A stretch of 64,000 nucleotides of DNA from DATDAH01 sp963823495 (GCA_963823495.1 CAWGLV010000001.1:2046001-2110000); one strand, 5' to 3'; shown: positions 36,379 through 45,394, counted from the stretch's first letter. The notes: generated from the letters alone by a model not told the origin. Translations and numbers: made by a program.

Positions 36379-39090
36379 GTGGGTGCTCTCGACCGTTTCC
36401 TCCGCGCCGGTGAAGGCAAGAAGCTGCGCGCGCTCGCCGCACTGGTCCCTGACATCGGGGCGTTCGAGCCGGAGATGGAGGCGCTCGACGACGACGGCCT
36501 GAGGGCCAAGACCACGGAGTTCAAAGGTCGGCTGGAGCGGGGCGAGGACCTCGACGATCTGCTCATCGAGGCCTTCGCCGTCACCCGCGAGGCGTCCCGC
36601 CGGGTCCTCGGCCAGAGGCACTACGACGTCCAGCTGATGGGCGGGGCCGCGTTGCACTTCGGATGGGTCGCGGAGATGAAGACCGGCGAGGGCAAGACCC
36701 TGGTCTCCACCCTGCCCGTCTACCTCAACGCGCTCGCCGGCCAGGGCGTCCACCTCATCACGGTCAACGACTACCTGGCCACTCGTGACTCGGAGTGGAT
36801 GGGCCAGGTCCACGAGTTCCTGGGCCTGACGGTCGGCCTGGTCGTTCCCGGCGAGAGCGATCCCGAGCACAAGCGCCGCCAGTACGGCGCCGACATCACC
36901 TACGGCACCAACAACGAGTACGGCTTCGACTACCTGCGGGACAACATGGCCCTCTCCCGGGACCGCCAGGTCCAGCGGGGCCACAACTTCGCCATCGTGG
37001 ACGAGGTGGACTCGATCCTGGTCGACGAAGCGCGGACCCCGCTGATCATCAGTGGGCGGATGGCCGACGCGGCCAAGCTCTACTACCAGTTCGCCGGGGT
37101 CGTGAAGACGCTGCAGCGTGAGGTGGACTACGAGGTCGACGAGGAGAAGCGCGCGGTCGCCCCTCTGGAGTCGGGGATCGAGAAGGTCGAGGCCCAGCTG
37201 GGCATCGAGAACCTGTATGACGAGGTGTCGGCCAACCTCGTGCACCAGCTCCAGGCCGCCCTGCGGGCCAAGGAGCTCTTCAAGCGCGACAAGGACTACA
37301 TCATCCAGCGGGGCGAGGTGAAGATCGTCGACGAGTTCACCGGCCGCGTCCTGGACGGCCGGCGCTGGTCCGAGGGCCTGCACCAGGCCGTCGAGGCCAA
37401 GGAAGGGGTGAAGATCAAGGAGGAGAACCAGACCCTCGCCACGATCACGCTCCAGAACTACTTCCGCCTCTACGACAAGCTCGCCGGGATGACGGGTACG
37501 GCCACCACCGAGGCGGCCGAGCTGGCGGGGACCTACGGCCTCGACGTGGTGCCGATCCCGACCAACCGGCCGATCGACCGCCTCGACCAGGCCGACCTGA
37601 TCTACAAGTCCGAGGACGCCAAGTTCGACGCCGTGGTGGACGACCTGGCCGAGCGTTACGAGGCCGGCCAGCCCTGCCTGGTCGGCACCGTCTCGGTCGA
37701 GAAGTCCGAGCGGCTCTCCCGCGAGTTGGAGAAGCGCGGTGTCCGTCACGAGGTGCTCAACGCCAAGCAGCACACCCGGGAGGCCGAGATCGTGGCCCAG
37801 GCCGGGCGCCTGCACTCGGTCACCGTGGCCACCAACATGGCCGGACGAGGCGTCGACATCATCCTCGGCGGCAACCACGAGTCGCTGGCCCTGCGGGACC
37901 TGCGGGCCGAGGACCTCGACCCCGACGAGACCGATGGCGCGGCCCGCCTCGCCGAGCTGACCGCCAAGCACAAGGCCGAGACCACCGCCGAGGGCGAGCG
38001 GGTCAAGGAGCTGGGCGGTCTCTACGTACTCGGCACCGAGCGTCACGAGAGCCGTCGGATCGACAACCAGTTGCGGGGCCGGGCCGGTCGCCAGGGCGAC
38101 CCGGGCGAGAGTCGCTTCTACTTGTCGCTCGAGGACGAGCTCATGCGCCTGTTCGCCACGGGGGCCATGGACTGGGTGATGAACAAGTCCCTGCCCGACG
38201 ACGTTCCCATCGAGTCCAAGATGGTGTCCAAGGCCATCGAGCGGGCCCAGACCACCGTCGAGCAGCGCAACGCCGAGATCCGCAAGAACGTTCTCAAGTA
38301 CGACGAGGTCATGAGCGAGCAGCGCCGCGTGATCTACGCCCGCCGCTCCCAGATCCTCGACGGCGCCGACCTGCGCACCGAGGCCCTGGAGTACCTGGCC
38401 GAGGCCGTCGACACCGCCATCGGCACCTTCTGTGTGTCGGACTTCGCCGAGGAGTGGGACCTCGAGGGCCTGGCCGCTGAGGTCCGCACCCTGTGGCCGG
38501 GTCGTTTCGATGTCGACGACCTGTCGGGCGCCGAGGGCACCGACGCCCTCTATGAGTTGCTCATGGCCGAGGCCGTGGCCCACTACGAGGCCCGCGAGGC
38601 CGAGGTCGGTCCCGACACCATGCGCCAGCTCGAGCGGGAGGTGATGCTGCGCATCATCGACCAGAAGTGGCGTGAGCACCTGGCGGACATGGACTACCTC
38701 CGGGAGGGCATCAACCTCCGGGCGATGGGTCAGAAGGATCCGCTGAACGAGTGGCAGCGCGAAGGCTTCGAGATGTTCGGCGTGATGATGTCAGGGATCG
38801 CTCTGGACTTCGTCCGCTACCTGATGCACATCCAGGTGACCATCGAGCGTCCCGAGGACCGCCAGGAGCCGGCCCTGCGCGACGTGGCCTACTCGGCGCC
38901 CGAGGATCCGGTCCAGGGTGCCTCGGGCATGGCCCGGGCCGCCGGCCCCGAGGTCGGCGCCGCGGCCCCCCAGGCGGTGGAGGAGCCGGCCAACGTGCCC
39001 ACGGTCAAGAGCGAATGGGACAAGACGGGCCGAAACGAGCCCTGTCCCTGCGGGTCGGGCAAGAAGTACAAGCTCTGTCACGGCCGGTAG
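36379..39090 (+). CDS. secA: Preprotein translocase subunit SecA
   Basis: Encodes 903 residues from GTG 36379. It is the ATPase motor that drives secretory proteins through SecYEG. Visible are Walker A MKTGEGKTLVS, the DEAD-like VDEVDSILVDEARTPLIISG, TITLQNYFRLYDKLAGMTGTA, and RGRAGRQGDPGESRFYLS. The C-terminal SEC-C zinc tail NEPCPCGSGKKYKLCHG is complete. Length is usual for SecA1. It is followed 15 bases later by prfB, and together with ftsEX forms a conserved actinobacterial block. Confidence 0.98.
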   Translation: MGALDRFLRAGEGKKLRALAALVPDIGAFEPEMEALDDDGLRAKTTEFKGRLERGEDLDDLLIEAFAVTREASRRVLGQRHYDVQLMGGAALHFGWVAEMKTGEGKTLVSTLPVYLNALAGQGVHLITVNDYLATRDSEWMGQVHEFLGLTVGLVVPGESDPEHKRRQYGADITYGTNNEYGFDYLRDNMALSRDRQVQRGHNFAIVDEVDSILVDEARTPLIISGRMADAAKLYYQFAGVVKTLQREVDYEVDEEKRAVAPLESGIEKVEAQLGIENLYDEVSANLVHQLQAALRAKELFKRDKDYIIQRGEVKIVDEFTGRVLDGRRWSEGLHQAVEAKEGVKIKEENQTLATITLQNYFRLYDKLAGMTGTATTEAAELAGTYGLDVVPIPTNRPIDRLDQADLIYKSEDAKFDAVVDDLAERYEAGQPCLVGTVSVEKSERLSRELEKRGVRHEVLNAKQHTREAEIVAQAGRLHSVTVATNMAGRGVDIILGGNHESLALRDLRAEDLDPDETDGAARLAELTAKHKAETTAEGERVKELGGLYVLGTERHESRRIDNQLRGRAGRQGDPGESRFYLSLEDELMRLFATGAMDWVMNKSLPDDVPIESKMVSKAIERAQTTVEQRNAEIRKNVLKYDEVMSEQRRVIYARRSQILDGADLRTEALEYLAEAVDTAIGTFCVSDFAEEWDLEGLAAEVRTLWPGRFDVDDLSGAEGTDALYELLMAEAVAHYEAREAEVGPDTMRQLEREVMLRIIDQKWREHLADMDYLREGINLRAMGQKDPLNEWQREGFEMFGVMMSGIALDFVRYLMHIQVTIERPEDRQEPALRDVAYSAPEDPVQGASGMARAAGPEVGAAAPQAVEEPANVPTVKSEWDKTGRNEPCPCGSGKKYKLCHGR

Positions 39091-39105
39091 GCCGAGCCCG
39101 ACCCG

Positions 39106-40218
39106 ATGAAGGACTTCTCCGCCGACGTCGCCGCCCTCCGGCGTCGCCTCCGCGCGGCCGAGGGCTACCTCCGGGCCGACGACCTGCGGGCCCGTCGTCC
39201 CCAGCTGGAGACCGAGGCCTCCCGCCCCGACCTGTGGGACGACCCCGCCGAGGCCCGCAAGGTCACCGGTGAGCTGGCCGCGGTGGTCGATGACCTCGAC
39301 CTCGTGGACCGGTTGACCGGCGAGGTGGACGACGCCGCCACCCTGGCCGAGATGGCCCGGGAGGAAAAAGACGAGTCCCTCGAGCCCGAGATCGACGAGG
39401 CCGTCGCCGCGCTGTCGGCCACCTTCGACGAGCTGGAGCTGCGGGCGTTGTTCCAGGGTGAATACGACGAGCGTGACGCGGTGGTCGAGGTGCACTCCGG
39501 TGCCGGCGGCACCGATTCCCAGGACTGGGCCGAGATGCTGGCCCGCATGTACCAACGCTGGGCGGAGGCCAAGGGCTACAGGATCGAGATGGAGGAGGCC
39601 CAGGCCGGCCAGGAGGCCGGCATCAGCTCGGCCACCTTCATCGTCCAGGGCCGCCACGCCTATGGATGGCTGCAGGGGGAGGGCGGCGTGCACCGCCTCA
39701 TCCGCATCTCGCCCTTCGACAGCCAGGCCCGCCGTCACACCGCCTTCGCCTCGGTGATGGTGGTGCCCGCGCTCGACGAGGCCGACGACGAGATCGACAT
39801 CGACGAGAAGGACCTGCGCATCGACACGTACCGGTCCTCGGGCGCCGGCGGCCAGCACGTCAACGTGACCGACTCCGCGGTGCGCATCACCCACCTGCCC
39901 ACGGGGATGGTGACCTCCTGTCAGAACCAGCGCAGCCAGCACCAGAACCGGGACAAGGCCATGGTGATCCTGAAGGCCCGCCTGGCCGACCTGCGTCGCA
40001 AGGAGCACCAGGACCACCTCGACGAACTGGCGGGCGACCAGCGCAGCGCCGAGTGGGCGAATCAGATCCGCTCCTACTTCATGCATCCCGAACAGCGGGT
40101 CAAGGACCATCGCAGCCACGTCGAGGTGGGCAACATCCAGGCGGTGCTGGACGGTCAGCTGGACGACCTCATGGAGGCCTACCTGCGGTGGTCACGGGCC
40201 GAAGGGGCGGGCGGGTGA
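39106..40218 (+). CDS. prfB: Peptide chain release factor 2
   Basis: Encodes 370 residues. It recognises UGA/UAA stops and triggers peptide release. The SPF tripeptide (RISPFDSQARRHTAF) and the catalytic GAGGQHVNVTDSA (GGQ near residue 249) are intact. The frame is open from ATG 39106 with no internal UGA near codon 25, so the programmed +1 frameshift that autoregulates prfB in many bacteria is absent. It is located 15 bases after secA and 136 bases before ftsE. Confidence 0.97.
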   Translation: MKDFSADVAALRRRLRAAEGYLRADDLRARRPQLETEASRPDLWDDPAEARKVTGELAAVVDDLDLVDRLTGEVDDAATLAEMAREEKDESLEPEIDEAVAALSATFDELELRALFQGEYDERDAVVEVHSGAGGTDSQDWAEMLARMYQRWAEAKGYRIEMEEAQAGQEAGISSATFIVQGRHAYGWLQGEGGVHRLIRISPFDSQARRHTAFASVMVVPALDEADDEIDIDEKDLRIDTYRSSGAGGQHVNVTDSAVRITHLPTGMVTSCQNQRSQHQNRDKAMVILKARLADLRRKEHQDHLDELAGDQRSAEWANQIRSYFMHPEQRVKDHRSHVEVGNIQAVLDGQLDDLMEAYLRWSRAEGAGG

Positions 40219-40354
40219 TGGCCGCCCATCCCGCCGATCGGCCCGGAGCCACTGGTAGATTGCGCCGTCGAGTACGCGGCCTCGGGCGGGACTGCGCTCT
40301 GCATCACGGCACCAGCCAACGAACTCCGACCCTCCGGTACCCGCATCCCCCCTC

Positions 40355-41035
40355 ATGATCAAGCTCGAGAACGTCACCAAGCACTACATGGGCGGGCAGG
40401 TCGTCGCCCTGAAGGAGGCCAACGCCGAGATCCAGAAGGGTGAGTTCGTCTTCCTCGTCGGCCCCTCGGGCTCGGGCAAGTCGACCTTCATCCGCCTGTT
40501 GAACCACGAGGAGGTCCCCGACGAGGGCCGCATCTTCGTGGCGGGCAAGGACATCGTGAAGTTGACGCCGTGGAAGGTGCCCTATCTGCGGCGCAACATC
40601 GGGTGCGTCTTCCAGGACTTCAAGCTCCTGCCCAACAAGAGCGTCTATGAGAACGTGGCCTTCGCCCTCGAGGTGATCGGACGGCCGAACAACGTCATCC
40701 GCAGCCAGGTGCCCGCGATCCTGGAGCTGGTCGGGCTGGCCGAGAAGGCCAAGAACATGCCCCACGAGCTCTCGGGTGGTGAGCAGCAGCGGGTGTCGAT
40801 CGCCCGGGCGTTCGTGAACCGCCCGCTGATCCTGCTCGCCGATGAGCCCACGGGGAACCTGGACCCGAACACCTCGGTGGGGATCATGCGCCTGCTGGAC
40901 CGGATCAACCGCACCGGGACCACCGTGGTGATGTGCACCCACGACCGCTCGATCGTCGACAGCATGCGCCGCCGCGTGTTGCAGCTGGACCGCGGGGTCA
41001 TCGTCCGCGACCAGGCCCGCGGCGTCTACGAGTAG
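40355..41035 (+). CDS. ftsE: Cell division ATP-binding protein FtsE
   Basis: Encodes 226 residues. The ABC ATPase that with FtsX controls septal peptidoglycan hydrolases. Walker A VGPSGSGKSTFIRLL, the Q-loop VFQDFKLL, signature ELSGGEQQRVSIARA and Walker B LILLADEPTGNLDP are all present. A TAGATT box at 40256-40261 would give an about 87-base leader. It is followed 6 bases after its stop by ftsX. Length is normal. Confidence 0.97.
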   Translation: MIKLENVTKHYMGGQVVALKEANAEIQKGEFVFLVGPSGSGKSTFIRLLNHEEVPDEGRIFVAGKDIVKLTPWKVPYLRRNIGCVFQDFKLLPNKSVYENVAFALEVIGRPNNVIRSQVPAILELVGLAEKAKNMPHELSGGEQQRVSIARAFVNRPLILLADEPTGNLDPNTSVGIMRLLDRINRTGTTVVMCTHDRSIVDSMRRRVLQLDRGVIVRDQARGVYE

Positions 41036-41041
41036 CCGGCG

Positions 41042-41935
41042 ATGGCGATCAAGGTCACCTACCTCTCCCGTGAGGTCGGCATCAACCTCAAGCGCAACAT
41101 CACCCTGACGATCGCCACGATCGCCACGGTGGCCGTGTCGCTCACCCTGGTGGGTGTCGCCTTCCTGGTCGGCCGGGGCGTCGAGGGGGCCCAGCGTCAG
41201 TTCGAGGGCGGGGTGGAGTTCATCGTCTTCATGAACCCCAACGCCACCGCCGCCCAGATCGACGCGGTGCGCACCGAGCTGGACGACAACCCCCAGATCC
41301 GTTCGGCGGAGTTCTGCGACCAGGACTGCGCCTACGCCGAGTTCCAGGAGCTCTTCGCCGACGACCCTCAGCTCATCGAGAACGTCGAGCCCGAGATCCT
41401 GCCACCGTCGTTCAAGGTGAAGCCGGTCGACGCAGAGACCGACTCGGTCGAGGCTCTCGGGGCGGTCTTCGAGACCCAGCCGGGCGTCCGGGAAGTGGCC
41501 TTCTCCAGCGAGGCCCTCAAGCAGGTGGAGAACTTCTTCGGCTTCCTGTCGTCCCGCTCGGCGGTGGCCGCCGCCCTCCTGGTCGTGGCCGCCACCCTGC
41601 TGGTGCTGAACACCATCCAGATGGCCATCTTCAACCGGCGGCGGGACATCGAGGTCATGAAGCTGGTCGGGGCCACCAACTGGTTCATCCGGATCCCGTT
41701 CATGGTCGAGGGCTTCATCCAGGGCCTCATCGGCTCGCTGTTCGCCATCGTCCTGACCCGCCTGTTCATCGGCGATCTGCAGAACCAGGCCTCGGGTGAC
41801 AACGCCGGCATTCTGTCGACCTTCGACGTCAGCAACAGCGACATCGCCATGGCCTCCGTGGTCCTCTTGGTCGCCGGTGCCTTCGTCAGCCTCCTCGGCT
41901 CCGGCATCGCCGTCAGCCGCTTCCTCAAGGTCTGA
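41042..41935 (+). CDS. ftsX: Cell division protein FtsX
   Basis: Encodes 297 residues. The permease-like partner of FtsE. A first membrane helix (about 22-43) follows the conserved YLSREVGINLKRNITLTIA start. A large extracytoplasmic loop with two cysteines (EFCDQDCAY) contains the hydrolase-contact region. Three more helices follow from about residue 175, with NTIQMAIFNRRRDIEVMKLVGATNWFIRIPF. The M23 peptidase and smpB genes that often follow ftsX in actinobacteria are absent; the next gene is on the other strand. Confidence 0.95.
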   Translation: MAIKVTYLSREVGINLKRNITLTIATIATVAVSLTLVGVAFLVGRGVEGAQRQFEGGVEFIVFMNPNATAAQIDAVRTELDDNPQIRSAEFCDQDCAYAEFQELFADDPQLIENVEPEILPPSFKVKPVDAETDSVEALGAVFETQPGVREVAFSSEALKQVENFFGFLSSRSAVAAALLVVAATLLVLNTIQMAIFNRRRDIEVMKLVGATNWFIRIPFMVEGFIQGLIGSLFAIVLTRLFIGDLQNQASGDNAGILSTFDVSNSDIAMASVVLLVAGAFVSLLGSGIAVSRFLKV

Positions 41936-42001
41936 CCCGGCTACCGCCCGCCGGTCGGGTTCGCCGGCAACCGGCGTCGGATGCGGTCGTTCCGCGAACA
42001 G

Positions 42002-42023
42002 CAGGGACGCGATGTCGTCCCTG
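42002..42023. terminator. Hairpin after ftsX
   Basis: CAGGGACG, a 6-base loop, then CGTCCCTG: an 8-bp perfect stem 66 bases after the ftsX stop, without a T-tract. A candidate intrinsic or Rho-assisted terminator. The rest of 41936-42124 shows no gene. Confidence 0.4.
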
Positions 42024-42124
42024 GCCGACGGCTGGGCTGGCCAGACCGAGTTCGGCGGCACCGCCCCCGTCGGCGTCGATTCGTCCGGCAGCAGGCGTGA
42101 AGTGGTGCCGATCGCCTGAAGGCC

Positions 42125-42427
42125 TCACATCCACGCCCGGATCGCGGCGGTGACGCCGGCGGCGCTGAGGACGACGATGAGGAAGGGCGCCCGGAGGGCC
42201 ACGGCGACGATGCCGGCGAGCAGGCCTGCGGCTCGGGCGTCGAGGACGAGGCTCGTGCCGTCGGCGAAGGTCTGGACCACGACGAGGGCGGCCAGGAGCG
42301 CCGGCGGGAGCAGGGCGGTGACCTCGGTGAAGGTCCGGGGCACCCGCACGTGGTCGAGCACGAGCAGTCCGGCCGCCTTCAGCCCGTAGGCCAAGGCCCC
42401 CAGCAGCAGGATCGCCGTCCAGCTCAC
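42125..42427 (-). CDS. AzlD domain-containing protein
   Basis: Encodes 100 residues from GTG. Three hydrophobic segments with WTAILLLGALAYGLKAAGLL, VTALLPPALLAALVV and LVLDARAAGLLAGIVAV match AzlD, the small subunit of AzlCD branched-chain amino-acid exporters. AzlC is encoded just upstream on the same strand, but a 45-bp perfect palindrome sits in the gap between them. The palindrome could form a hairpin in a shared transcript and change the ratio of the two subunits. Confidence 0.86.
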   Translation of the reverse strand: MSWTAILLLGALAYGLKAAGLLVLDHVRVPRTFTEVTALLPPALLAALVVVQTFADGTSLVLDARAAGLLAGIVAVALRAPFLIVVLSAAGVTAAIRAWM

Positions 42428-42442
42428 GTCCGCCTACTCCGA

Positions 42443-42487
42443 AATTGCGTCAGTTGGTCACGCCAGGCGTGACCAACTGACGCAATT
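42443..42487. repeat. 45-bp perfect palindrome, copy 1 (between azlC and azlD)
   Basis: Two 22-base arms without a mismatch around a single A at 42465. The left arm begins AATTGCGTCAGTTGG and ends TCACGCC. A near-identical element lies at 46000-46044. The two differ at one base pair per element: A-T here, G-C there, changed on both arms. Too perfect and too long for chance in 64 kb. A REP-like or MITE-like mobile palindrome, or a shared operator or hairpin, are all possible. Confidence 0.92.
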
Positions 42488-42494
42488 CGGGAGG

Positions 42495-43190
42495 TCATGC
42501 GCCGGCCTCGCGACGGACGTAGAGGTAGGCGGGGACGATGCCGAGGGTGGCCAACAGGATCGGGGCGCCCGCGGGGGCGAGGGGGATGGTCACGAAGGCG
42601 ATGGCCCCGCCGCCGACGGCGGCGATGAGGCCGGGGCGCTTGCGCAGGTGGGGCGCCATGAGGGCCACGAATCCGGCGGGGAAGGCGGCGTCCAGCCCGA
42701 AGGTCTCGGGGTCGCCGATGGCCTTGCCGCCGACGGCCCCGGCCAGGGTGCCAAGGTTCCACAGCAGGAAGACCGCGAGGCCGGTGAACCAGAAGGCTCT
42801 CTCGGACTCGGCCCGCTCGGTCTGGGCGACGGCCATGGCGGTGGACTCGTCGATCACCAGTTGGGCCGCCACGAGGCGCCGGAACCGGCCCCCCGGCAGG
42901 ATCGGGTGCAGGACCAGGCCGTACAGGCTGTTGCGCGCCGCCAGAAGGGCCGCCGAGGCGAAGGCCGCGGCGGATGTACCACCCGAGCTGATGACCCCCA
43001 CGGCGGCGAACTGCGAGCCACCGGTGAAGACGAGGAGCGACAACACCTGGGTCTGGGCGACGCTGAAGTCGTTCGCCACGGCGAACACCCCGAAGGCCAC
43101 GCCGAAGACACCGACGGCGAAGGCGACGACGAAGCCGTCTCGCCGGCGGAACGTCTGGGGGGTGTCGGGAGGGGGAGCAGGGTCCATCAT
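42495..43190 (-). CDS. AzlC family branched-chain amino-acid exporter permease
   Basis: Encodes 231 residues. GFVVAFAVGVFGVAFGVFA, TGGSQFAAVGVI, ARNSLYGLVLHPIL and AAQLVIDESTAMAVAQ are AzlC signatures, with five to six membrane segments. With AzlD it would export branched-chain or related amino acids. The gene ends 8 bases before copy 1 of the long palindrome. No Lrp-type regulator is visible in the window. Confidence 0.9.
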   Translation of the reverse strand: MMDPAPPPDTPQTFRRRDGFVVAFAVGVFGVAFGVFAVANDFSVAQTQVLSLLVFTGGSQFAAVGVISSGGTSAAAFASAALLAARNSLYGLVLHPILPGGRFRRLVAAQLVIDESTAMAVAQTERAESERAFWFTGLAVFLLWNLGTLAGAVGGKAIGDPETFGLDAAFPAGFVALMAPHLRKRPGLIAAVGGGAIAFVTIPLAPAGAPILLATLGIVPAYLYVRREAGA

Positions 43191-43215
43191 GGCCGCGCGG
43201 CCATCATGGTCGACG

Positions 43216-43323
43216 GTGGGCTACGACGAGATCGACCATCGGGTGCAGGCCGGCGCGGCCACGATCACCCTGGACCGACCCGAGAAGGCCTTCCCGGACT
43301 GGGACCCGCCGGAGTTCCGCTGA
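43216..43323 (+). pseudogene. Enoyl-CoA hydratase (crotonase) remnant
   Basis: A 35-codon stretch from GTG: YDEIDHRVQAGAATITLDRPEK is the usual first strand pair of a crotonase. It is followed at once by AFPDWDPPEFR and a stop, which resembles the last residues of such enzymes. About 200 internal residues, including the oxyanion hole, are missing. This is best read as an internal deletion that left both ends. The rest of 43191-43469 holds only the promoter and ribosome site of the next gene. Confidence 0.5.
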
Positions 43324-43469
43324 CGCGGGGGTTTGTCCGGCCGGCCTCGTCCCCGTTGTTCGTCCATGGCCGCCACCAGGTCGTCGCCGGCGGCGGGGTC
43401 GATCTTCGGGGCGATCATGGCCCCGCCGCCTACGATCCGGCCCAGTAACGATGCCGAGGAGGCAGACAG

Positions 43470-44552
43470 ATGGGTCAGCAGGTCCGCGGGGTCGTGTCCC
43501 GCGCCAAGGGTGAGCCGGTCACGATCGAGACCATCGACGTCCCCGATCCCGGCCCGGGCGAGGCCGTCGTGGCCGTCAAGGCGTGTGGGGTCTGCCACAC
43601 GGACCTGCACTACCGGGAGGGAGCCATCAACGACGAGTTCCCCTTCCTGCTGGGCCACGAGGCCGCCGGCGTCGTCGAGTCCGTGGGCGACGGGGTCGAG
43701 GACGTCGAAGCGGGTGACTACGTGATCCTGGCCTGGCGGGCTCCGTGTGGGACCTGCCGCTCCTGCGTGCGGGGCAAGCCCTGGTACTGCTTCGAGTCCA
43801 AGAACGCGGCGCAGCCCATGACCCTCGACGGCGCCCCGCTCAGCCCGGCCCTGGGCATCGGGGCCTTCGCCGAGAAGACCCTGGTGCACGCGAAGCAGTG
43901 CGTGAAGGTCGACCCGTCAGCCCCCCCTGAGGCCGCGGGCTTGATCGGCTGCGGGGTGATGGCCGGCTTCGGTGCCGCGGTGAACACCGGGGAGGTCCGG
44001 CGCGGTGAGACCGTGGCCGTGTTCGGCTGTGGTGGCGTGGGTGACGCCGCGATCATGGGTGCGGCGGTGGCCGGGGCCCGCCAGATCGTCGCCGTGGACC
44101 TCGATGACACCAAGCTCGAGTGGGCCCGGGGCTTCGGCGCCACCGACACCGTGAACGCGGCCGCCGGTGACCCGGTGGAGGCGATCCAGGCCCTCACCGA
44201 CGGCTTGGGTGTGGACGTGGCCATCGAGGCCATCGGCCTGCCCCAGACCTTCGTGCAGGCGTTCAACGCCCGGGACCTCGCCGGCCGCCTGGTCCTGGTG
44301 GGCGTGCCCTCCCCGGAGGTCACCGTCGAGTTGCCGATGATCGAGATCTTCGGTCGGGGCGGCTCCACCAAGTCCAGCTGGTACGGGGACTGCCTGCCCA
44401 CCCGCGACTTCCCGTTGCTGATCGACATGCACCTCAGCGGCCGCATCGACCTCGGGAAGTTCGTGAGCGAGACCATTCCCCTCGACGGCGTCGAGGAGGC
44501 GTTCCACAAGATGGAGCGGGGCGAGGTGCTCCGTTCGGTCGTGGTCCTGTGA
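43470..44552 (+). CDS. S-(hydroxymethyl)mycothiol dehydrogenase-like zinc alcohol dehydrogenase
   Basis: Encodes 360 residues, with a strong GAGGAGG site 7 bases before ATG 43470. Class III-type zinc alcohol dehydrogenase: catalytic zinc ligands in KACGVCHTDLHYREG and GHEAAG, structural zinc cysteines in CGTCRSCVRGKPWYC, and NAD site VFGCGGVGDAAIMGA. The sequence is closest to the mycothiol-dependent formaldehyde dehydrogenase of actinobacteria. It overlaps a metallo-beta-lactamase-fold hydrolase gene, the usual partner, which may hydrolyse the S-formyl-thiol product. Use of mycothiol is inferred from family likeness. Confidence 0.85.
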   Translation: MGQQVRGVVSRAKGEPVTIETIDVPDPGPGEAVVAVKACGVCHTDLHYREGAINDEFPFLLGHEAAGVVESVGDGVEDVEAGDYVILAWRAPCGTCRSCVRGKPWYCFESKNAAQPMTLDGAPLSPALGIGAFAEKTLVHAKQCVKVDPSAPPEAAGLIGCGVMAGFGAAVNTGEVRRGETVAVFGCGGVGDAAIMGAAVAGARQIVAVDLDDTKLEWARGFGATDTVNAAAGDPVEAIQALTDGLGVDVAIEAIGLPQTFVQAFNARDLAGRLVLVGVPSPEVTVELPMIEIFGRGGSTKSSWYGDCLPTRDFPLLIDMHLSGRIDLGKFVSETIPLDGVEEAFHKMERGEVLRSVVVL

Positions 44553-45163
44553 CTCTGCGCATCGACAACGTGGTCACCTCGGGGACCTTCACCCTTGATG
44601 GTGAGGACTTCGAGGTCGACAACAACATCTGGCTGGTCGGCGACGACGACGAAGTGATCGTGGTCGACGCGGCCCATGACCACGAGCCGATCATCGACGG
44701 TGTCGGCGGACGCCGGGTGATGGCGGTGGTTTGCACCCACGGTCACAACGACCACATCAACGCCGCGGTGCCCCTGGCCGACGCAGTCGACGCCCCGATC
44801 TGGCTGCACCCCGACGACCGGATGCTCTGGGACGTGGTCTGGCCGGACCGTCCCCCCGACGCCGATCTGGCCGACGGTCAGGTCATCGAGGTCGGCGGGT
44901 CGAACCTCGAGGTGCGCCACACGCCCGGGCACTCACCGGGGGGCTGCTGTCTGTCGTCACCGTCCGACGGTGTGGTCTTCTCCGGAGACACCCTCTTCAA
45001 CGGTGGCCCGGGGGCGACCGGGCGGAGCTTCTCGGACCACGCCACCATCGTGGCCAGCATCCGAGCCCGGCTGCTCGACCTGGCGCCGGAGACGGTGGTG
45101 CACACCGGCCACGGCGACGACACCACGATCGGCGCCGAAGCCGCCCGGTCCGCCGACTGGTGA
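44549..45163 (+). CDS. MBL-fold metallo-hydrolase
   Basis: Encodes 204 residues from GTG 44549, overlapping the dehydrogenase stop (GTGA). Zinc motifs are THGHNDHINA, PGHSPGGCC, FSGDTLF and HTGHGDDT, so the dinuclear centre is complete and glyoxalase II-like. The coupling with a mycothiol-type formaldehyde dehydrogenase suggests it hydrolyses the S-formyl or related thiol ester. It in turn overlaps a small downstream reading frame. Confidence 0.87.
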   Translation: MTLRIDNVVTSGTFTLDGEDFEVDNNIWLVGDDDEVIVVDAAHDHEPIIDGVGGRRVMAVVCTHGHNDHINAAVPLADAVDAPIWLHPDDRMLWDVVWPDRPPDADLADGQVIEVGGSNLEVRHTPGHSPGGCCLSSPSDGVVFSGDTLFNGGPGATGRSFSDHATIVASIRARLLDLAPETVVHTGHGDDTTIGAEAARSADW

Positions 45164-45336
45164 CCGGGGGAGTCCGGGAGGTCGACCGCGTCGTCGAAGC
45201 CGTCCACCCGGCTTCCACCGCGGAGGCTCTCGTCGAACTCATCCCCGGCGCCGAGCGCCACCCTGTTCCGTCTCTGCGAGAGGTGACGGCGTGGCCCCGG
45301 CTGGATCGGGAGTTCCTGCGGAGTGCCGTGGCGTGA
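45160..45336 (+). CDS. Small 58-residue reading frame downstream of the MBL-fold gene
   Basis: GTG 45160 overlaps the previous stop by GTGA. The product (VREVDRVVEAVHPASTAEAL ... REVTAWPRLDREFLRSAVA) has balanced composition, no membrane segment and no motif I know. It could be a genuine short coupled gene or the eroded end of a larger enzyme gene. Confidence 0.35.
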   Translation: MTGGVREVDRVVEAVHPASTAEALVELIPGAERHPVPSLREVTAWPRLDREFLRSAVA

Positions 45337-45394
45337 GTGCGGTCGGGCGGCGGCTTCCGGCGTCGAGGAACGAGAACCCCGCTGCCGGACGGCC

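Noticed and set aside
39106..39200. Programmed frameshift in prfB
   Set aside because: No in-frame UGA or slippery CTTTGA-like site near codon 25; the frame is open throughout.
41936..42124. A short gene after ftsX
   Set aside because: The open frame there is a continuation of a shadow frame of ftsX with no start signal or recognisable sequence.
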